From an uncultured Vampirovibrio sp. (GTDB taxonomy: Bacteria > Cyanobacteriota > Vampirovibrionia > Gastranaerophilales > Gastranaerophilaceae): a stretch of DNA of 59,433 bases. Shown here piece after piece: positions 26,600 through 35,684 of the stretch; the first letter of the stretch is position 1, and each line of letters opens with the position of its first letter. The stretch covers positions 1-59,433 of the forward strand of contig CAJTXZ010000019.1 in NCBI GenBank assembly GCA_910583725.1, written 5' to 3'. The notes beneath the pieces were generated by a model. The model had not been told where the DNA came from. It saw only the letters and a list, made by a program, of their open reading frames with translations, and did no database searches. The position numbers were made by a program, and so were the translations under genes.

Positions 26600-28031
26600 C
26601 TTCTACTACAACCTTGTTTTTACCCGATTTTTTAGCCTTGTATAAGGCCATATCTGATTTTTCAATTAAATCAGAAGGCAGGCGCATATCCTTTGAATAG
26701 GTGGTTGCGCCAATACTAATTGTAACATTTATCTTTGAGTCGTTGTATACAAAATCTCTGTTTTCAATATTTTTCCTTATTCTCTCAAGCGGCATAATCA
26801 CATTATTTATGCAGGTTTCAGGCATAAGGATGCAAATTTCTTCTCCGCCGTATCTGTATACAAAGTCTGTTTTTCTTAAAGTGTCTGTAAAGATATGTGA
26901 AACTTCCCTAAGGACATAATCGCCTGCCTGATGGCCGTATGTATCATTTACTGCCTTAAAGTTATCAATGTCTGCCATTGCAACAGAAATTATCGTACCG
27001 TATCTTTTTGCCCTTTCAAATTCCTGCCCTAAAACGCTCTCCAGGTGCCGTCTTGTGTAAAGTTTTGTTAATTCATCGGTGATTGAAAGGTAGCAGGTTT
27101 TTGTATATAAAAATTTAAGCCTTAAATATAAATCCAGTTCAGATTTTGCTGTGGGCATAAATTTTAGTTTATTCCATTCGATATTTTGTACAGAATAAAA
27201 GCAAACTTTGCCTATCAGGTTGTTTTCATAATAAAAGTCAAACTCTTTTCTTGATTGAAATTCATCCGTATTTTCAATAATATTATCGCTGTTTTTACCT
27301 TTTGTTGTTTCAATTTCAAAGTCATCAACGCAATCCGGCAGTATCTGTCTCCAGATATCTAAAAATACATCTTCTTTAAGCTTGCAGTTTTGTGTATCAA
27401 AGATGAGCCTTTTTTTTCTGGCGTTATCGGGTGAATGAAAATAAATGCAGGCAGCATCATATTCTATTATTGTGGATAATATCTTAAATATTTTTTCAGC
27501 TGTTATTTTATCATCCGCAGTATAGTCTGTCAGGTTTCTGAATTCATTTGTAATTGTTGATTTCATAAGGGCGTCATCCAGAATTTTGTTTATCTGGAAA
27601 ATTATTCCCTCTTCATCAAAATCATAAGTTTTTAACAAATCTTTATATCTTTGAAAGACGGGGAATTCTCTGATTGTTTCATCGGAGATTTGTATTATAT
27701 TTTGAAAATCAGAATCTTTTTGTATAAAACGGTTTGCACCTGATTGCGATGCCCAGAATTTATCCAGTTTTTTATCAAGTACAGTCAGCATTATGATTGG
27801 TATCTGCTTTGTTTCGGGGTTGCTTTTTAAAAGTCTGCATAATTGATATCCGCCAAGATGGGGCATTAAAACATCGCAGATAATTAAATCCGGTGCGGTT
27901 TTATATACTTTTACAAAGCCATCCACGCCATTTTGTGCAACTTCAACTTCATAGCCTGCGCGCCTAAAGAAAATCTTTAAGCTGCTTAACTGTGTTACGC
28001 TGTCATCTATTATAAGAACTTTTTTTGCCAT
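26592..28031 (-). CDS. Response regulator with GGDEF diguanylate cyclase output
   Basis: The 479 residues comprise an N-terminal receiver (VLIIDDSVTQ; phospho-Asp in LIICDVLMPH; Lys switch region), a middle segment of about 200 residues with a GAF-like part (IFKILSTIIEYDAACIYF), and a C-terminal GGDEF domain with DNFKAVNDTYGHQAGD and the active site GGEE (about 392). An intact GGEE suggests c-di-GMP synthesis controlled by phosphorylation, perhaps from the CheA-type kinase next door. No EAL domain is present. It is the first gene of the operon with the double CheW. Confidence 0.92.
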   Translation of the reverse strand: MAKKVLIIDDSVTQLSSLKIFFRRAGYEVEVAQNGVDGFVKVYKTAPDLIICDVLMPHLGGYQLCRLLKSNPETKQIPIIMLTVLDKKLDKFWASQSGANRFIQKDSDFQNIIQISDETIREFPVFQRYKDLLKTYDFDEEGIIFQINKILDDALMKSTITNEFRNLTDYTADDKITAEKIFKILSTIIEYDAACIYFHSPDNARKKRLIFDTQNCKLKEDVFLDIWRQILPDCVDDFEIETTKGKNSDNIIENTDEFQSRKEFDFYYENNLIGKVCFYSVQNIEWNKLKFMPTAKSELDLYLRLKFLYTKTCYLSITDELTKLYTRRHLESVLGQEFERAKRYGTIISVAMADIDNFKAVNDTYGHQAGDYVLREVSHIFTDTLRKTDFVYRYGGEEICILMPETCINNVIMPLERIRKNIENRDFVYNDSKINVTISIGATTYSKDMRLPSDLIEKSDMALYKAKKSGKNKVVVEDE

Positions 28032-28092
28032 AATTAAAAATATCTAATATAATTAAGTTAGATTATACATTATTTTATAAAAAAGGGGAATT

Positions 28093-29145
28093 ATGTTTAA
28101 AGATTATAAAAAACGGAACACTCTCTCAAGTGAACTCACTCAAAAAAGCATAATTGATATATCGGTGCTTTTTGTAATATTTGCCCTTATAGTGGCAATA
28201 TCAGTGTTTCTTAACGTAGAACCTGTTATTTTATCATCTATAATGGTATTTCTTTTTATACTTGCTGTTCTTGTATTTGAATTTACCAAAAAGAGGGTTA
28301 AAAAAAGGGTAGATGGCATTGTATATAATGTAATTGACATTGCAAATGATGAAACAAAAAAGATTGAGGGCGTTACAAATAATCAAAAAGAAAACATAAA
28401 CCTTTCTTTTGCAAAGCTTGCAAACGTGGTGTCCCTTATAGAAAATCTTAAAGAATATATAGCATCTATGAATAATGTAATAAGCGACACAAGGGCAAAA
28501 ACCCATCATTCGCTTGAGTTTACAAGTACTGAACATCTTGCGGTAAAAGCTAATATTGAAAAAATGTTTGCAATAAGACACAAGATTCAGACTATTGCAG
28601 AATTAATTCTTGAATTATCTGAATTTATCCAGTCGATTTCATCCACAATAGGTGTTGTTGAGGATATTGCAGAACAAACAAACCTTCTTGCCTTAAATGC
28701 TGCAGTTGAGGCCGCAAGAGCGGGTGAGCATGGTAAGGGCTTTGCTGTTGTTGCGGGTGAAATTCGAAAACTTGCCGATGAAAGTAAGCAGGCAACAACG
28801 AAAATTACATCTCTTATTACAGATATTCAGCAGACAACAAATTCAACCGTTATGGCAACAGAAGAAGGCACCAAAGAAATTGAATCAGGGATTGATTTAG
28901 CCCACAGTATAGGCTCAAACATTGAGGAATTGATGGGTTTAATGAAGGATATCTCATCAAGTGTCAGCGAAATAATAAATTCGGCTGATAAACTTAAGAA
29001 GGATACGCAAAATACGGGAAGCTGCATTAAGGAATTAACCGGCATGCTTGAGATTAATTTTAAAATTACCGAAGAAAATTACAAGAATGTTGAAGGTCTT
29101 CATGCCTTGACAAAGACATTTAAAACATCTGTTTTAGATGAGTAA
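28093..29145 (+). CDS. Methyl-accepting chemotaxis protein without periplasmic sensor
   Basis: The 350 residues begin with a short N-terminal cytosolic stretch and two adjacent TM helices (about 21-60, almost no external loop). No HAMP is obvious. A long cytoplasmic coiled coil follows with the conserved tip EDIAEQTNLLALNAAVEAAR...GKGFAVVAGEIRKLADES (about 191-235). Without a sensing domain it probably responds to membrane or internal cues, or to partner proteins. GGGGAA precedes the ATG. It lies 126 bp from the cheA gene, same direction. Confidence 0.9.
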   Translation: MFKDYKKRNTLSSELTQKSIIDISVLFVIFALIVAISVFLNVEPVILSSIMVFLFILAVLVFEFTKKRVKKRVDGIVYNVIDIANDETKKIEGVTNNQKENINLSFAKLANVVSLIENLKEYIASMNNVISDTRAKTHHSLEFTSTEHLAVKANIEKMFAIRHKIQTIAELILELSEFIQSISSTIGVVEDIAEQTNLLALNAAVEAARAGEHGKGFAVVAGEIRKLADESKQATTKITSLITDIQQTTNSTVMATEEGTKEIESGIDLAHSIGSNIEELMGLMKDISSSVSEIINSADKLKKDTQNTGSCIKELTGMLEINFKITEENYKNVEGLHALTKTFKTSVLDE

Positions 29146-29271
29146 TACAATGTTTATAGGCTTTGAAAGATTTTTAGCAGCAGACAGATAAGATTTAAGC
29201 TTGTATTGTGCTACTTATGAGCAGGCTGAAACCGAAAACTAAAGGAAAATTTATTAAACGGATTTATAAGA

Positions 29272-32200
29272 ATGGAATTTTTACAGGAAGAGCTTGATGA
29301 GATTTTAAATATTTTCCAGCAGGAGAGCGGGGAAATATTGCAGTCTATGGATAAAAACCTGCTTGCCCTTGAAAAAAAACCCGGTAATCTTGAGATTGCA
29401 ATGCATTTATTCAGAGAAGCACACAGCCTTAAGGGCTCCGCCAGAATGCTCGGGTTCAATAACATTCAAAACATTGCCCATAAAATTGAAGATATTTTAG
29501 GCCTTGTAAAAGAAAATAAGCTTATCCCGACATCATATGTTACAGACACAATTTCAAGTGCTCTTGCCTTTATATCAATGCTTATTGAAAAGACTATCCA
29601 GCAAAAGGCTGAATTTGTCTGTTCAGACGCTGAAACCCACATAAAAAAACTTGAACAGATAGTAAGAGACTGTGATGAAAATAACGGTACGGTTCAATTT
29701 GCAGAAAAAGAGGCTGTAAAGTTTTCCGAGACAAAGAGAAAAATTCTAAAAAAGCTGAATATAATTGAAGATTGCCTCACGGGGATTATATTTATATATT
29801 CTAAATGCGCTCAGGAGAATAATTTTAGCCAAATTACCGATATAAATTCAATTATAAGACGCCTTTCCGAGGTTTTGTTTCAGATTGGCCTTCGCGATAT
29901 GGATGAAATTGCAAAACAGATATTAGAGATTGCAATGAAAGTTTCTGATTCAGAATCCGCTAATGCCGGTGATGTCTGTGTTATTGATTTAAATCTTAAA
30001 ATAAATGAATTGATTCAATATTTTAACAAAGTATGCAAAGATGAAGATATAAATGTTAAGAATTATTACGAAAATGCATATAAAATGGTTACAAATGAGC
30101 CAAGGGCATTTAAAAATGAGGACCCGAAAGACACGACACCACAAAGTAAATTAGAAAATGTCGAACTTCTTGATTTAATTACTAGCCTCATAAATAAACT
30201 TCCTTCTTTGTATGAAAGTAAAATAGGCCTTGCAGAGGTAAAAAGCCTTATAAATGAAATAATTTCAAGGATTGAAAGAGAAGAATTCAAAAAAATCTTT
30301 GTGACTGTCCTTAGAATTATTGCAATATATGAAAACAACAACACACCCTTTGATAAGGACGCTTTAGGCATTATAAGGGAAATTGCCGAGGTTTCTGCAA
30401 ATATTGTAAAAAACAGGCTTTCAAAAAAATCTTACAAAGATACAACTGATGAGATTGAACTTTTAAACCAAAGGGCAATAATTGTGGAGCAGATGGTGCA
30501 ATTTTCCCTAAACAGCGCCATTCCACAGATTCAAAGCAAAAAGAGTAAGACAAAAATAAAGATGCAGCAGTTGAGTTCTAATGATTGGCTTACAAGCTTT
30601 GATACCACTGCAATTAAGACATTAAGGGTTGACTCTGCTAAATTAGACCAGCTTGTTAATCAAATTGGCGATTTAATTATTACAAGAATAAAAACGAGGG
30701 AACTTTTAACCCTTGCAAAAAATATTCAGAATGAACTTATGGATTGGCAGAAAAATTATCATAAAGTCGGGTACTATATGAAATTTTTCGATAAAAAATA
30801 TCTTGCAAACTCAACCCCGGATGAAACTTTCAGGAATATGCAGTCGCTTGCAGCTTATAATAAACAGCTGATGTCTCTTCATGGTGTAAATTCGGAGCGG
30901 ATGAACAATGTTATAAAAAGAACAGATGTTTTAATGAGGCAATTGCAGGAAAATAATTCAAAGCTATTCTCAACCTCATCTGCGCTTGAGGGGATGGTTA
31001 AAAAAATGCGTGTTTTGCCTCTTTCTACGGTTTTTGGCCTGTTTCCGAGGATGGTGCATAACATTGCAAAAGATAAAGGCAAGGAGATTGATTTTAAGAT
31101 AGAAGGGGCTGAGGTTAGCGCTGATAAAAAAATTATTGAAGATATAAAAATTCCCATAATGCATATAATAAGAAACTCAATAGACCATGGCATAGAGCCG
31201 CCTGATGAGAGGGTTAAGCTTGGTAAAAATAAGGTTGGAAATATTGTTATACAGGCAATTCAAAAAGAAAGCAAAATTGTTATTAATATAAAGGATGACG
31301 GCCGCGGTATTGATGTTGAAAAAATTAAACAAAGAGCCATAGAAAAGGAATTATTAACAAGAGAAGAGATTAATAATCTTCCTGAGGAACAGATTGTAAA
31401 TTTAATATTTTACCCCGGTTTTTCAACTGGCGACACGGTGACAGAGCTTTCAGGGCGCGGCCTTGGGCTTGATATAGTTCATACAAAAATTTCCCAGTTG
31501 AATGGCAGAATTGATGTATTTTCAGAATTTAACAAGGGAACACTTGTTACAATGGAATTGCCAACTGCAATGGCAACCCTTAAAACATTTATTATAATGG
31601 AACATGGGCAATTATACGCGCTTCCTGCTTCATCCATTCAGACAGTGCTTAGGATTAACCCATCTGATGTATTTGTGAGAGATGGCAAAAACCATTATAT
31701 CCACAATGGCGAAGTGATACAGGTTTACACCTTATCGCAGATTTTAGAGCTTGAAAACAGGCCAAGGGAAAATGATAAGTATACTCTTGTTATTGTGCAG
31801 TCTGAAAACTTGAGGCTTGGAATTATTATACAAAAATTAATAAGCGATCAGGAAATTTTGCACAAAAAGCTCTCCCCGCCTTTGTTTAAGGTAAAAAATA
31901 TAGCTGGAATTACAACCCTTGCAAGCGGGGATATGTGCCTGATTTTAAATATGACCGATATTTTAAATACGACAATTTCAAGAAAAATTTCAAGCAAAAT
32001 TATCCCCTCGACAAGGGCGCAGAGGCTTGAGGAAAACTCTAAGCGTAAAATCCTTGTGGTGGACGATTCTTTGACTACAAGAACCCTGCAAAAAGGCATT
32101 CTTGTTGGCTCAGGGTATCAAGTAACTGCTGTAAGCAGCCCGGATGACGCCCTTAAGGCGATTGAGAATGAAAAATTTGATTTTGTTATAACAGACCATG

Positions 32201-32421
32201 AAATGCCCTCAATGTCAGGCTATGACTTTGCAAAGAAGGTGCGCGCAAATAAAGAGCATTCAAAGGTGCCTATAATCGTTCTCTCATCGGTAAACAAAAA
32301 TGTTCTTGAAAAGCTGTATGAAACGGCAAATGTGCAGGAAATTATCCAGAAAGATGATTTTGAACAAAAAAGATTTATTGAAATCATTGATAAATATATA
32401 AAGTCTGGAATTGATGATTAA
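29272..32421 (+). CDS. cheA: Hybrid CheA histidine kinase with C-terminal receiver (PilL/ChpA-like)
   Basis: The 1049 residues comprise an Hpt domain with phospho-acceptor His51 in HSLKGSARMLG, a degenerate helical (Hpt-like) middle of about 300 residues, a dimerisation helix pair (about 440-470), a HATPase with N box IRNSIDHGIEPP and G boxes DDGRGIDVEK and GRGLGLDIV, a CheW-like P5 domain, and a C-terminal receiver (ILVVDDSLTTRTLQ; phospho-Asp in FVITDHEMPS). This layout is typical of cyanobacterial and Pseudomonas Pil-Chp kinases that control type IV pili. No CheR or CheB gene is in the cluster. Confidence 0.93.
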   Translation: MEFLQEELDEILNIFQQESGEILQSMDKNLLALEKKPGNLEIAMHLFREAHSLKGSARMLGFNNIQNIAHKIEDILGLVKENKLIPTSYVTDTISSALAFISMLIEKTIQQKAEFVCSDAETHIKKLEQIVRDCDENNGTVQFAEKEAVKFSETKRKILKKLNIIEDCLTGIIFIYSKCAQENNFSQITDINSIIRRLSEVLFQIGLRDMDEIAKQILEIAMKVSDSESANAGDVCVIDLNLKINELIQYFNKVCKDEDINVKNYYENAYKMVTNEPRAFKNEDPKDTTPQSKLENVELLDLITSLINKLPSLYESKIGLAEVKSLINEIISRIEREEFKKIFVTVLRIIAIYENNNTPFDKDALGIIREIAEVSANIVKNRLSKKSYKDTTDEIELLNQRAIIVEQMVQFSLNSAIPQIQSKKSKTKIKMQQLSSNDWLTSFDTTAIKTLRVDSAKLDQLVNQIGDLIITRIKTRELLTLAKNIQNELMDWQKNYHKVGYYMKFFDKKYLANSTPDETFRNMQSLAAYNKQLMSLHGVNSERMNNVIKRTDVLMRQLQENNSKLFSTSSALEGMVKKMRVLPLSTVFGLFPRMVHNIAKDKGKEIDFKIEGAEVSADKKIIEDIKIPIMHIIRNSIDHGIEPPDERVKLGKNKVGNIVIQAIQKESKIVINIKDDGRGIDVEKIKQRAIEKELLTREEINNLPEEQIVNLIFYPGFSTGDTVTELSGRGLGLDIVHTKISQLNGRIDVFSEFNKGTLVTMELPTAMATLKTFIIMEHGQLYALPASSIQTVLRINPSDVFVRDGKNHYIHNGEVIQVYTLSQILELENRPRENDKYTLVIVQSENLRLGIIIQKLISDQEILHKKLSPPLFKVKNIAGITTLASGDMCLILNMTDILNTTISRKISSKIIPSTRAQRLEENSKRKILVVDDSLTTRTLQKGILVGSGYQVTAVSSPDDALKAIENEKFDFVITDHEMPSMSGYDFAKKVRANKEHSKVPIIVLSSVNKNVLEKLYETANVQEIIQKDDFEQKRFIEIIDKYIKSGIDD

Positions 32422-32447
32422 TAGCGGGTTTTAGGCATTGGGCACAT

Positions 32448-33059
32448 ATGGATATTAATGAATTTAAGAAAAATTATTTATCTTCCGCTAAAACCCTTGA
32501 CCATAGCGAGCTTGTGGCAAAGTTGAGCCTTAAATTTTTTAAAGAATTGTTAAGATTTTTTCCTTGGCTTGCAGAATTTGACAACACAGAAGACTTAACA
32601 CTTCTTAAATATGGCGCAATGCTGCATGATATCGGGGTTATGTTTGAAAAAAATAAAAAAAATCAGACAAAACCGCACCACAAAATAGGCAGAGACCTTA
32701 TTTTGGAAAATAAAATTTCCGGGCTAGATGAAGCGCAAAACCTTGTTGTAGCCTGCATTGTACGGTATCACAGGAAATCTTTGCCTGATGAAAACGAGCA
32801 TAAATGTTATAAGATGTTAAGCAAAAATGACAGAAAAAAAACGGACGTTTTTGCCTCTATAGTCAGGCTAATTGACGCTTTTGACTATAATCATTTTAAT
32901 ATGGTGGAAGATTTTAGTTTGGATTTTGATGAAAAACAAAGAATTTTGACAATTGACCTCGGGGTAAATATAATGTTAAATATCGGGCTGGGAGCGGCTT
33001 TAGCCAGAAAAAAACAGTTTTTTGAAAAAGTTTTTAATATAGAGGTTTTATTTAATTAA
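32448..33059 (+). CDS. HD-domain phosphohydrolase-like protein
   Basis: The 203 residues carry metal-ligand motifs of the HD superfamily: MLHDIG (about 63-68), HHKIG, RYHRK and a late RLIDAFD. The set resembles the C-terminal HD region of Ppx/GppA-type proteins rather than HD-GYP. It may hydrolyse a nucleotide or polyphosphate-like substrate; the exact one cannot be told. It lies 26 bp after cheA and directly before the TPR gene, so it is in the same transcript. Confidence 0.75.
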   Translation: MDINEFKKNYLSSAKTLDHSELVAKLSLKFFKELLRFFPWLAEFDNTEDLTLLKYGAMLHDIGVMFEKNKKNQTKPHHKIGRDLILENKISGLDEAQNLVVACIVRYHRKSLPDENEHKCYKMLSKNDRKKTDVFASIVRLIDAFDYNHFNMVEDFSLDFDEKQRILTIDLGVNIMLNIGLGAALARKKQFFEKVFNIEVLFN

Positions 33060-33821
33060 ATGAGTATAAAAAAGCATATTTTAAGTGTTTTAGCCCTGCT
33101 TTGTATATTGGCTGAAAGCCATATGGCGCAAGCGTTTAACGGTATTAGTGCAGGAATTTCATATGATTATGTCAAGGATGTAAATGAGAATGTGATATAT
33201 GCTGCACCCTTTGATATGACTGATTTTCCCAAGATTAATTATGTTGATATCGGCTATTTTATTGGCTTTAAGCCTGTTAATATGCTCTCAACCTCTGATA
33301 TTATTGATTTTAAACGTAATACTAGTGTGAATATCCGCACAAACAGGCCTTTACAGACACCAAGCACATATAATATTTCTTTTGAAAACGGCGGAGAGGT
33401 GCAATTTCAGGCAAATGCAGCAACTCTTGAAGAGCTTGTGAAAAAAAATCCCGGAAAGCCTGAGTATATCTATGCTTTAGCCTGTAAGTTAAAAAATGAA
33501 GGAGATTATACCCGTGCGCTTTTAGAGGTTGATAAGGCGCTGAAACTCAACTATAACTATGCTTTGGGACATTTTCTTAAAGCGGATATTTTAAGAAAAA
33601 CTGGAAATTTTAAAGAGGCTGCAAAAGAATATTCAAAAACCCTGGAAATCAACCCATACTGCACCGATGCGTACTTTAATATAGCTAAAATGCTTGAGGT
33701 GAGCGGAAATATAGACCTTGCAATAAATTATTACGAAATGGCATATAATATAAACCCGAATGATTTGGAGATTCGAAACCAAATTTTAAAATTAAGCCGA
33801 AAACGTGCGTCACTAGAGTAA
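33060..33821 (+). CDS. Secreted TPR-repeat protein
   Basis: The 253-residue protein has a signal peptide (HILSVLALLCILAESHMAQA). An N-terminal beta-rich region (to about 120) is followed by three or four TPR units (KPEYIYALACKLKNEGDYTR, NYALGHFLKADILRKTGNFK, CTDAYFNIAKMLEVSGNIDL). TPRs act as protein-binding scaffolds, here in the periplasm or envelope. The ATG follows the HD gene stop without a gap. It is the last gene of the signalling operon. Confidence 0.75.
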   Translation: MSIKKHILSVLALLCILAESHMAQAFNGISAGISYDYVKDVNENVIYAAPFDMTDFPKINYVDIGYFIGFKPVNMLSTSDIIDFKRNTSVNIRTNRPLQTPSTYNISFENGGEVQFQANAATLEELVKKNPGKPEYIYALACKLKNEGDYTRALLEVDKALKLNYNYALGHFLKADILRKTGNFKEAAKEYSKTLEINPYCTDAYFNIAKMLEVSGNIDLAINYYEMAYNINPNDLEIRNQILKLSRKRASLE

Positions 33822-33896
33822 TTTAGCCTATTTTTACGTGCGCAGATTATAAAATCATAAAAAATGTGCCTGTTGCAAAAATTTTAATGCAAAAAT

Positions 33897-33935
33897 CCTA
33901 TAAACCTTTATCCTGCAAGCTTTGATAGGTTTTTT
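33897..33935 (+). terminator. Probable terminator of the cheA operon
   Basis: CCTAT (33897-33901) and ATAGG (33925-33929), followed by six T, 76 nt after the TPR gene stop. The stem is short and the loop long, so this is moderate. Confidence 0.4.
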
Positions 33936-34532
33936 ACGTATATGCTCCTTCTTCTCTTGTGTTTTATCATACCTTTAAATCCTTTCATAGTGCGGGTTTT
34001 GAAGTATAGTTTTTTATTTTTTACCCTCGATATGTAATTAATAAAACCTTATAATGTTCTTTCGGTGTGCTTTTCACGCGTACTAAAACCTAAAAAACCT
34101 TTGTTAAGAAAGGTTTAAGCCTGGTATAAAATTACCATTTCAAAATATTCTAATTTATAACTTCCTTAAAGACCTTGATATAACTTAATTGTACGGTTTT
34201 TACACGGCTAAAAATGCTGTAATTATTGAATTATTAACCTTTTGCAATAAAAAAACACCTTAAATGCTCTGTCTATCGTATTAAAAGTATATTAATATAC
34301 CCTTAAAGCCTTATAAACATTAGATTTGCACGCGCAATATTCTCTCTAAATCTTGCTGTATATGTCTTTTAGGATACCTAAAAATATAATTCACACCCCC
34401 ATTAGACATATATTTTATTTGCCATTTGCCAAATACCTTGTATAGAAAGGCTTTCTGTCTATTGCACGTGAAAAATTAATATTTACTCAGTCGGTTCATT
34501 TTTACATTGTTTTGTTAATATTTCTTTACATT

Positions 34533-34560
34533 ATGTATGATATTTGAACATACATTTTTT
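34533..34560 (+). terminator. Terminator-like hairpin in the non-coding stretch
   Basis: ATGTATG (34533-34539) pairs with CATACAT (34549-34555), followed by a T-run to 34560. No protein gene precedes it, which hints at a small RNA upstream. Confidence 0.4.
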
Positions 34561-34705
34561 AAGAACTTCAATTTTGATAAATGTCTTTTAATTCTATTTT
34601 ATGCATAGGATGTTTTGTCTTTTGAAAAAGCAAATTTCGGCATTTGTGTGTCATAAAAATACTTCTCTTGTTCTATATGATAAAATTAAGACAGTGTCTC
34701 TATTA

Positions 34706-35668
34706 TCAGGGTGTGATATGAAATAATATTTCATAAAATCCTGCTTTAGCTGGATTTAGCTCCTCCCCCCCCCCCCGAGTAGAATTTGTAATTAGATTTT
34801 CAACTAAATTTATAAAATTTTCTCTGTCGTTTTTAGGATACAAAATTTCGCAGCAGTCTCCATATTTTAAAAGCCTGTTGAATAGCTCTTTTTTGTCTTC
34901 CTTGTTGTTTGTTATAATAAGCCCTTCTTCGCTCTCTACGGCTATTTCACCCTCTTTTAATGTATAGCTTTTTTTTAGCCTGCCTGTGATTTTAAATGTT
35001 GTTGAAAGTCCAAAATCCTTACCTGTGGCCGTTATTGGTGTTCCTTTAATGTCGGTTAGTTTATCAAGTGTAAAATTTTTGTTTACGTTCTTTTTGTTGT
35101 CATAGCCTAAAAGGGATACAGAGTCTTTATAATAACAGAATGAAAGGGGTGTTATACTGTAGTTTTTGTTTTCGTAAATTATGTTTATGACTGATGAATT
35201 TTCATACATAAAACGGGAGAGGGTTTCTATTTTTTCTTTGTATTTTGATGATATTTTTTCACTCCAAAAGGCCTTATTCTGTTTGGTTTTCAGGCTTATT
35301 TTTTTATATTTCTCGTATTCATCTGCGTTTGCCAGTGTAAAAATTTTTTCTAAAAATTTGCAAAATGCTCCATAGTTTGCCTTAGAATTTATATTGGAGG
35401 CTATTTTTTCAAACCCTGCAAGGGTTTCAAGTTCATCGGGCGAAAAACCCAGAATCGGGTATTTTATATAGAATTTATTCTTTCTTTTTTCTATTGTGCA
35501 GCCGGCTTCTCTTAGGGTTTTAAAATATTTTGTTATTGTTTCTTTGTTTATAAAAATATCCTCAGATTCAAGCCCCAGAAGGATTTCATCCATACTTAGG
35601 GGTTTTTCTGTTAACATTTTTAATATTTTTATTATTCTATAGGGTGTGGCGAGGCTTTTTAGTTCCAT
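34706..35668 (-). CDS. YafY-like HTH/WYL-type transcriptional regulator with a G12 tract at its 3' end
   Basis: The 320-residue protein has an N-terminal winged helix (YRIIKILKMLTEKPLSMDEI...TITKYFKTLREAGCTIEKR), a linker, and a C-terminal region like WYL/WCX ligand-sensing domains (VINIIYENKNYSITPLSFCYY; the WYL residues are not strictly kept). Twelve G in a row (C12 at 34765-34776 on the plus strand) encode Arg-Gly-Gly-Gly-Glu close to the C-terminus; any slip changes the last ~20 residues. It is 16 bp downstream of its paralogue at 35685, in the same operon. Confidence 0.75.
   Translation of the reverse strand: MELKSLATPYRIIKILKMLTEKPLSMDEILLGLESEDIFINKETITKYFKTLREAGCTIEKRKNKFYIKYPILGFSPDELETLAGFEKIASNINSKANYGAFCKFLEKIFTLANADEYEKYKKISLKTKQNKAFWSEKISSKYKEKIETLSRFMYENSSVINIIYENKNYSITPLSFCYYKDSVSLLGYDNKKNVNKNFTLDKLTDIKGTPITATGKDFGLSTTFKITGRLKKSYTLKEGEIAVESEEGLIITNNKEDKKELFNRLLKYGDCCEILYPKNDRENFINLVENLITNSTRGGGEELNPAKAGFYEILFHITP
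34765..34776. repeat. Homopolymer C12 (G12 in the coding strand)
   Basis: Twelve consecutive C. It is inside the 3' end of the WYL-type regulator gene. Such tracts slip during replication and are typical of phase-variable genes; they are also error-prone in sequencing. Confidence 0.9.
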
Positions 35669-35684
35669 AAATTTCCTTATATTT

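Larger units (their letters stand above)
33822..34705. other. 884-bp non-coding stretch with several hairpins
   Basis: No credible ORF is seen. Visible structures are CCTAT/ATAGG plus T6 (33897-33935), AAACCTTT/AAAGGTTT (34095-34116), a tight TTTTAGG-ATA-CCTAAAA (34367-34383) inside a wider TATATGTCT/AGACATATA pair, and ATGTATG/CATACAT plus T-run (34533-34560). The motif ACCTT recurs often. It could hold one or more small RNAs; known RNAs (tmRNA, RNase P, SRP) were looked for by signature and not seen. Confidence 0.4.
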
